From: Bugula neritina
Lineage: Eukaryota; Bryozoa; Gymnolaemata; Cheilostomatida; Bugulidae
Assembly (NCBI GenBank): GCA_964035545.1
Contig: OZ037765.1
Location: forward strand, 20,151,995-20,215,994
Length of the DNA stretch: 64,000 nucleotides
Reading direction: 5' to 3'
Part shown: piece by piece, positions 40,854 through 64,000 of the stretch
How positions within the stretch are numbered: position 1 is the stretch's first letter
Layout of the letters: the number at the start of each line of letters is the position of its first letter
The notes under the pieces: generated by a model
Database searches by the model: none
What the model saw: only the letters and a program-made list of their open reading frames with translations
What the model was told of the DNA's origin: nothing
Translations under genes and position numbers: made by a program

Positions 40854-43034
40854 TCAACTAACTACACACTTATTTTTAATGCCATCAGCTCGCTGTGCTG
40901 CTTTTGACTTGCCTTTTTTCTTCTTCGCACCAGTTTCTAGGCTCATGGCACGGCGCTTTTCCAAGTGCAAGAGTTGCTCAAACAACTCCTGTATATTGTA
41001 ATTATTCTTGGCAGATGTTTCTAGAAAGCTGCATTGCCATTGGTTAGCCATTCTACGGCCTTCTGACTCTGGAATCTGTCTGTTTGGATCATCACATTTG
41101 TTTCCTACCAGCATGATGGGCACCATTTCACTGCCACCTTTAATATCTACTATTTCATCAAATACTGGTTTAAGTTGAGGCAAGGACTGTTTATTCGTAG
41201 TTGAATATGTCAATATGAAAGCGTGACCTCTTTGAATAGACAACTTTTGCATAGCTGGGAATTGGTGACTTCCAGTTGTATCGGTAACTTGTAGAGTGCA
41301 GATAGATTTGTTGCTGCTTATAACCTACAAAATGTAACAATACAAATGTATAAGGTTACAACTTTTGGCCCTTTCATAGTATAAAATTTGTATTTTCATT
41401 TTACGAAGCTGTATTACCAGTACTACAAACATACTCAGTGCCTCCTTTACCTATGCTTCAGCAAATATATTATCTTCCCTTAAATTGCTAATCAAATAAA
41501 GTATTTGAGGCCAGCAAACTAATTTGAGCTTGTAGCAGATATTTTTTGCGTTTCATTGCTGTACATATTGGCAGCAGATCTTTCAAGTTGATGCTGACAT
41601 AACATCATTACAACCCTGAGCCTTACTTATACCACCCAAATATAAATACTCTGAAATCTGACTTAGCTATCATGATTCATACCTTGTATTTTTAGCTACA
41701 CAAGCTGAAACACATGCACCTACAGTTAAAAACTTCCAATTTCATTTTTAAATTCCCATAAATCCTAAGCAGTAAATTGTTTTACAACATACTCTAATAA
41801 ATACTAGCTTTCTTTATTACTACTGATGATCTGGCCTAGCTAATTCATTACAAAGATATTATGCATTAATTGAAGGTTCTAAAATTTCTTCCACTAATGC
41901 AATTGTGGACAAACAAGCCCAGAAAACATATTGACCAGCAAGTAGAAAAGAGCAATATAGGAATACTTTGAGAGGAGCTCCAGAAGATATAATATTTTAA
42001 TATAACCTTAATTCATGGTATTGTCAACAAAGAGTTTAAAATTTATACACTATGTTGACTGAAGCGCAGAGAAATGGTTTCAAAAACAGCTATAAACATA
42101 GAAGAAAAATTGAGGTCAGACTGCCAGTACCAATTAAATTGGTGTAAGCAAACAGATTACTCTGTTCCACAAGGCAGGTATATGTTAATTCAGTAAAAAA
42201 TCTTGTGAGCTATTTCTGCATAACTCATATTCAAACATTACATATTACAATATTTACATTGAGATTCAGACTTTCTTGAAGCATTTAAACCAACATTTTG
42301 TCATGTACTGTAAAACTGTGATTTATATTATTAAATGTAGATCAAATAGAAATGGTATTGAGAGAATAGCAGACACTAGTAGATTTACAGTGTGAATGTC
42401 AATCTCACCCAAAGTTAATATTGATCAATTTTTCTGCTTGAGATTCCTGGACAGTATTCATTTGCTAAAACTAATCTGTTTATCTATTGGAGACTAGTAA
42501 TGAAACTCAAGTGTCTATAAACAGTTGATCTATCAGATTATCTAAGTTATAGACATAACTTACTTGTTGTCTGTTATGATTAGAAGCTAACATGAAGTCT
42601 TATGAAGTAGCTGTCTCTATATAACTATTAATTTGAAGAATAACCAGCAGTTAACTATGCAATACCATTTATCAAACAGTCTTATAAATTTCAAGAAAAA
42701 AAATGAAGGTTTGCTATAAACTTTTAAGTTTTACATACTAGACTTTACTTCAACTGAAAATGTTGGTTACAACTTTAGGCATGAAAAGCACTTTAAAACT
42801 AAACTGTGTACTTATTTGTCTGTGAACATTAGTTGATATAGCAACAAAGATAAAATTTCAATTTTGTTTAGATTGATTTACCTTTCGGTATGTGTCTTCC
42901 ACAGTTGGGACATAGCCCTCTTTGTAGGTGTCATGCACAAATCTTTGAACTATTGAGCTCTTGCCAACACCAGCTGCTCCAAATACAGCTACTCGATAAT
43001 CATTAGCATCATGGGTGACCACTGCATTGGGCAT
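40854..43034 (-). CDS. DIRAS: DIRAS-family Ras-like small GTPase
   Basis: Two coding exons: 43034-42882 and 41324-40854 (TGA), joined in phase to 207 residues, near the usual 198-199. DIRAS proteins are membrane-bound Ras relatives with low GTPase activity. Visible: [17 protein letters not shown] (P-loop), effector region [11 protein letters not shown], switch [21 protein letters not shown] (base binding) and ETSAK. Switch II has DTTGS where Ras has DTAGQ, so the catalytic Gln is missing, as known for DIRAS. A Lys-rich tail ([11 protein letters not shown]) precedes the CAAX box CVVS, predicting farnesylation because the last residue is Ser. An acceptor (tatatag) lies 11 bases upstream of the chosen ATG, so a non-coding first exon is likely. 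The in-frame ATG farther upstream would run through the acceptor and was not used. Confidence 0.94.
41325..42881. other. DIRAS intron
   Basis: A 1.56-kb intron separating the P-loop/effector exon from the switch II exon. The contents are A+T-rich and no repeat or exon was recognised. Confidence 0.8.
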
Positions 43035-44273
43035 GTTCTGTCTTCCTATATAATTCACATATCACAAAACCAACAACATTCCTATATATCAGCTAATGTA
43101 ACCAATGCTACAATGAAATACCAATACTTTCATATTATAAAAATTACTTTACCTCCTATCACTACTCCAAGCTGGAAATTCAAAGTTTACCACGTGGTAT
43201 GCAGAAAAAGAACAGATTACTCAAACTGAATTACCTTTAGCACTGTTGGAGTGTTACGAATCATGTATCATAGCTAGTGATGTCCATCAACACATCTCTA
43301 CTGCAGTAACTGTTTAATATGTTACTCTATTCACTATGATTATTGATTATGCATTTCAATTGGCTACAGAAAACACACACAAATGGCTATTACTTACATC
43401 GATTTTAGAGTTAAGCATTTGGTCACATTATTGAAGTGAGATGCCTTTCATTTATACAATGATTGATGCATTCACATAACCATTATTTGCTTCTTTCAAA
43501 TTTAGTTTTACTGCCATCCTATACAGAAAGCGTTCTAGTAGAGGGCTATTTTGAGGAAAAAGCAAACAAGTTGACTGGCAAGAACAAACAGTAACCAATG
43601 AAGTGCAAGATTAACTACAGCCAGAAACTCCATTCCAAAAATATTCAAGTGAATGTAATTTTCCTCAAAGAAGATGTGAATAAGAACCCATCGCAAACAC
43701 AATTGATTTTTTTTTTGCAGATTGTATTGGAAGATAAATTGAAAACTTTACAGCAAGAAAAAAAGTAAACACAGATACTATGTAGCACCAATATTATTAT
43801 CGGACTATACATGTGCGAGCTAACAACCGAGCTTTACAAAAATAAAATGATGATCGTGACTAAACGAACAGATGACGAGTGGAATTGTACAGAACTTAGC
43901 TGAATACTGGCCCTATATACATGAAAAAAGCAGGACTCTATGTTCTGGAATGCAAGGGATTAATATGTTATATACCAATTATTCCAGGACTAGCTAAAGA
44001 TATTACAATGCTGTTTTCTTTTAAAAACTAATATTTTTGCAAAATAAAATCTGAGCTAGCTTAGAGCAAGTATTGATATTGTATCTTGTGTGCGTAAGTG
44101 ATGAGGTGCTAAGACCTTGGGAGATTCAGGAGAAGAGTGAGCAGTTTCACGTCTATACAAGCTAGTGACTCGCCCGTTTGTAGGCCCACCGTCACCACTA
44201 TACTTAAACGAAAGCTATCGGAATTGTAACATAGTGAACCTTCAGAACTGTTATTAGAACAAAAATTGAAACT
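43035..44273. other. DIRAS 5' flank and vasa 3' flank
   Basis: This region must contain the DIRAS promoter and non-coding first exon and the vasa 3' UTR. Both genes lie on the - strand. No site can be assigned with confidence. Confidence 0.5.
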
Positions 44274-53750
<9,477 letters not shown>

Positions 53751-54689
53751 GGTTTTCTATAATGCAAAATGTGGTTTTACTTCTTAATGAATAAAATTCT
53801 ACAAGAGAAATGAAAATTGATCAGTATTTGCTTATTGCCAATTAAACCAATATAACTTTGAACTGCTCATAATGTATTTTATCAGTGACTACAGACACGG
53901 ACCCCTAAGGTATTGCTCAGTTTGATTCACTTTAGGTAGCTGTAAAAGGTGTACCCCTCATTACTCTCAAACTGTTAAATAGTTAAGGACTGCTAGATAG
54001 CAGTCCTTACTATCTACATAAGCTGCTGAGTTTAGTAGGCAGGACAGAAAAGGCCAATTTAATTTAATTATTACATAATGTTAAATAGGATTAAAAATTG
54101 AAAATGGTTAAAATTTATGAAAAGAGACTATGTAGGATAAGTTTGATGGTGATTTGTTCAATAGGTTTAGTGCAAAATGTAAATAGGAGTCCTGCATTAA
54201 TAGTGCAAACCAGTGCCATATTAACAGATATTCTCAACATAGGCAAAAAGCACAGTAGTTAAGTTATAAAGTGCAGTAAATCTACAGCAGAAAATTAACT
54301 TGAAGCAAAACAAAAACATCGAAAATAACAACCAATTATTAAAATAGTATACTCAGCTTTTCATAGCAATCAAAAGTTTACACTTCCAGGTTTTACTTTG
54401 CTGACACAATAAAACTTACAGCAAAAGTTTGCATTTTAGAAGGCTTAAACAAGTTCAATTCATTTAGTTTAACTCTAACTACTTAATATCAGGTTAAAAC
54501 TTAAAATCAAATACCAATATGAATATATGCATTTTTGAAGTATCTCGTTCTTTACTTAGCCTTCGTTAAAGGCTGTTCTATTCAATTTTTACAGTGTTAC
54601 GAAAACACTGAATTAAACAAATTCAAATGAAGTTTATCAATTGAAATAACTTTTTTTGTGAATAGCCTTATGACTACTGAGTATAAAAG

Positions 54690-54920
54690 ATTAACATTCA
54701 GAAGTGCACATAACATACAAGATCTGTAATGAAATGTATGTGTTAGAATCGGCTGTTGCATGGTAAATTATGCAAGAATAATAAATACTAGTCAACCTAA
54801 GTGATAAAACAGATCGAAGTGTATAAATCTTTATGCAGATCAAAAACAGCCTGCACTCCAAATGATAAACTCAAAATGATAAAGTACTACAGCTAAGTCC
54901 TAACTGAACTTCAAATAAAT
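54690..54920. repeat. Diverged copy of dispersed repeat shared with 57815-58135
   Basis: The words atgcaagaataa...ctaagtgataaaacag and atgcagatcaaaaacagcctgc followed by actccaaatgataaa are shared with the SINE at 57815-58135, but the tRNA-like head is missing. The flanking piece atctgtaatgaaat...ggctgtt is also duplicated at about 53428-53466. Confidence 0.55.
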
Positions 54921-55039
54921 AAGCATATAAATAATCAATATAAATATCCGAATGTAATTTAAATTATAAATTGAGTTTATGAAAATGATTTTGATTATCA
55001 TTTATCATTGAGAATATCAATTTGAATTCCAATTAGTAT

Positions 55040-55740
55040 TCCTATTACCACATGAATAAGAATATCACAGATAATTACTATTACTATTAGTATTACCATC
55101 AAATTGAATTTCATTTTCAATATGAATATAGTTATCATAACCATAATGATAATTGTTATCAATATAATCACAATTTAAATTATCATTATCAATATCTATT
55201 AATATGATACACTAAGTCTAATGACTAACTCGTACTGACACTCATAGTCATACCCATAGTAAAAGTTACTAGTTAGTGATACTGTCACTGTAACTGTAAG
55301 TCATAAGTGTAAGACTAAAAGTAAGAGTAATACTTACTAAGTATGAGTAATACTAATAGTAATACTAATACGGAGTCAGTAATACGTAATACTAATAGTA
55401 ATACTAATACTAATAGTAATAGTGATTCACTAATTCAGTAATTGTAATAACTGATACCAGATCAAGATGCTCATACTCATAGCCATACTCATACTGATAA
55501 GATAAAGATTAACTTCAAGTTTAAGGCTTAGACTACTGATACTGGTAGCCTATCAGTGAGACTGATAGCCATAGGCATAGCTATAACTATAACTATCAGT
55601 ATGAGTATCATTATGATTATCACTAGCCCTAGGTCTTCAACTTCAAACGTATACTATTACTATTAGTATTACTATAAGTATAATTACTATACTCATACTG
55701 ATACTTCGTCTTACCACAATTACTACTAGTAGTATTAGTA
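55040..55740. repeat. Cryptically simple A+T-rich block
   Basis: Irregular repeats of tactaatagtaat, actcatagtcatac and atcagtatgagtatcat without constant period. It resembles the blocks in the EIF3L intron and EIF4E3 intron 1. Confidence 0.65.
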
Positions 55741-56904
55741 ATAAAATAGTTCTGAAAATGAAGATTAACTAGCTTTAGCGTGAGCTCACTTCACGTTCAA
55801 CTAAATAAAGTAAATACCCTACGCGAGCACTATGACAATGGATGGTTCTTCCCCGTGCAGTTTCACAGTACACACATGGGCATTTAATGCTGAGCTATCA
55901 TAGATGTATTATTGCGCGCACGTGGTTGAAGTGATCACATTCACTGAAACTTGGCCCTTGGATTTTGAAAATCAGGAAGACGCCACAGCAACTTCTGTAT
56001 AATATAAATGTCGGTGTGCACCTCTCGGATTTAAATGCGCAAATTGTTGGACATGGGGAAACGCTACAATGTAAATTAGTGTAACAGCGCCACAACAAAA
56101 ATTGTTGCGACTGCATAAACAGAATTCGCGCCACCAATCAAGTACTGAAATCCTCTATCCCATTACATAATTATTATTATTATTATTGCTGATTATGTAA
56201 CTGCATATTTGTAACCCATTATGTTTGGTGTATGATTAACAACAGTATTAAGTTTGTTACATTCTGCTTGTATTGTCTGTACTCATGCCAACAAACACCA
56301 CGTTATGTACTTATTGTTATACTAATGTAACCCTTTGTTATATTTTAGAGATAGATTACGCACTACATTAAAGAGTTGTCATAACAATCTAACCCTGTGT
56401 GTAGCTCATCAACTTCTCACAAAAATAAACAATCTAAACAATATAATACTGGCAGGGATAAGCTTCTTGCAAATAATATTTATATGTAGTATGTGTTTGC
56501 ATTACTATATATGTATGGCATTATGCCATTATGCAATTGCCTACAGTTGGTTTGGGTACAATCTGCTAAGGCCATGCAGGACTGTACTTACCACTAGTTT
56601 GGGACCAAACTTATAATAATATGTACTCGGTTAATGTAGCTACATGACATGGTTAAAATAAACTTCTTGAAAAAGTATCTTTTTGGAGGATAGCAGTCTT
56701 TTGGTGACAACTTCTTAGAATTATGTTGCAGTCAGTAGTAGTAATAGTCATGAGTTATGATCTTGGCAACAGGTAGTAAAATTAAATAACAGTGCATAAT
56801 TAGGTATAGCAACTTAGTTTTGCCAAAGTTACAGGTATTGTTCACATCACTGCTTTGAGGAAAACAGATTCATGTTGTTTTGTATACAATACGAGTTCAG
56901 AGAG

Positions 56905-56985
56905 CAGTAATGGTTTAGTGGTTAGAGCACTGTCTTACCAAGCTCTATGTCATAGGATTGAATCTTGGCAGGGCTACTAGTAATG
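56905..56985 (+). mobile_element. tRNA-derived SINE head (degenerate)
   Basis: A-box-like tagtggttagagc and B-box-like ggattgaatcttg are about 30 bp apart, as in RNA polymerase III promoters of tRNA-derived SINEs. A clean cloverleaf with intact acceptor stem was not found, so it is not called a functional tRNA. The following aatgtcaggaag resembles the body of the second copy. Confidence 0.5.
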
Positions 56986-57619
56986 TCAGGAAGTTGCTTT
57001 TATATTATATTATATAATTTTAATTTTATCCGTAATACCTGAGCTCTTTCTGCTATATTGTTGCCTCAGCAGTAAAGTTATGTTATGAGCGACACATATC
57101 CATCAATGTTAAGAAGCACTTTTGTAGGTGATGCTATCTTCATTTAATATTTGTCTAGTAACTGAGATTTTATCATGTGTGTTCATATATATAGATATAT
57201 GGTAGCTGGCTCAGCAACTATCAATAGCCTTGCCTTGCTAACACCACTAATTATATCTGTTGCATACTACTCTTAAAACAAAGAATAATAATATAATTGG
57301 CTGTTTATTCAAAGTTTCATTCATGGACAACACTGGTCTCAGTCTTTACAAAATATTTATTTTCAACTTTGGCTGGAAAAATTCAGATTATACAATATGG
57401 TTGAAGACAATAATTCTGGAACTTTATTAAAGTTTTGAAATATTTTTTAGTTCAACAATTATTTATTCATCATATACATATAAAAATCACTAAATAATAC
57501 AGAAGTGAAGCCATTAAGTACACTGAGAAGGAAGATCCTTAGTTATTTAATACAATAGTTAACTGTATAATGTACAAGTTGGAATTCCCAGATATCAAGA
57601 CTTCTATCGTAGAGAAAGT

Positions 57620-63980
<6,361 letters not shown>

Positions 63981-64000
63981 CTATAACAATCATATAATAG

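Larger units (their letters stand above)
53751..57619. other. Vasa promoter side and TPR 3' flank
   Basis: 3.9 kb between the vasa start codon and the TPR stop codon. It contains diverged repeat copies (54690-54920), a cryptically simple block (55040-55740) and a tRNA-like sequence (56905-56985). The vasa start codon sits in a tiny 6-base coding exon, so the promoter lies just upstream, but no motif can be assigned. Confidence 0.6.

Noticed and set aside
56905-56985. Functional tRNA gene
   Set aside because: The A- and B-box-like words are present but no complete cloverleaf with paired acceptor stem was found; it fits a SINE head better.

Overview
The window looks like nuclear DNA of an animal. 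It carries multi-exon genes with GT-AG introns, A+T-rich non-coding DNA, many microsatellites and several kinds of eukaryotic transposon. The gene set (GW182/TNRC6, DIRAS, eIF4E3, Vasa with CCHC zinc knuckles, nucleoprotein TPR) is metazoan. Compact introns and divergent but recognisable proteins suggest a non-bilaterian or early-branching animal such as a sponge. That is an inference, and the species cannot be fixed from the sequence. No bacterial operons, CRISPR arrays or rRNA genes were seen.

Layout. (1) 515-3202, +: the 3' six exons of an aspartyl/asparaginyl beta-hydroxylase (ASPH); its 5' part lies before the window. (2) 3203-8219: gene-poor DNA with a LINE 3' fragment, a GT microsatellite, a 17-bp tandem repeat and the likely 5' region of the next gene. 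(3) 8220-21293, +: a GW182/TNRC6 protein in 18 coding exons, with a nested hAT insertion in one intron. (4) 23702-34918, -: complete EIF3L in 14 coding exons, with one 6.3-kb intron holding cryptic repeats and an unidentified coding-like segment. (5) 35785-39322, +: complete EIF4E3 in 7 exons, head-to-head with EIF3L. (6) 40854-43034, -: a DIRAS-type small GTPase in 2 coding exons. (7) 44274-53750, -: complete vasa/DDX4 in 12 coding exons with four CCHC zinc knuckles; two of its introns carry DNA transposons, one with inverted repeats of about 820 bp. (8) 57620-63980, -: the C-terminal nine exons of nucleoprotein TPR, continuing past the window. (9) 58893-60961, +: an unrecognised three-exon gene antisense to and interleaved with TPR, ending in a (Ser-Gln-Pro-Ala)n tract encoded by a CCAG microsatellite.

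Five of the recognised genes act on RNA: miRNA silencing (TNRC6), translation initiation (EIF3L, EIF4E3), germline RNA/piRNA biology (vasa) and mRNP export at the nuclear pore (TPR). No common regulation is visible apart from the shared EIF3L/EIF4E3 intergenic region. Exon boundaries were read by hand from GT/AG sites, codon phase and protein-family similarity. All coding exons of EIF3L, EIF4E3, DIRAS, vasa and TNRC6 join in phase.
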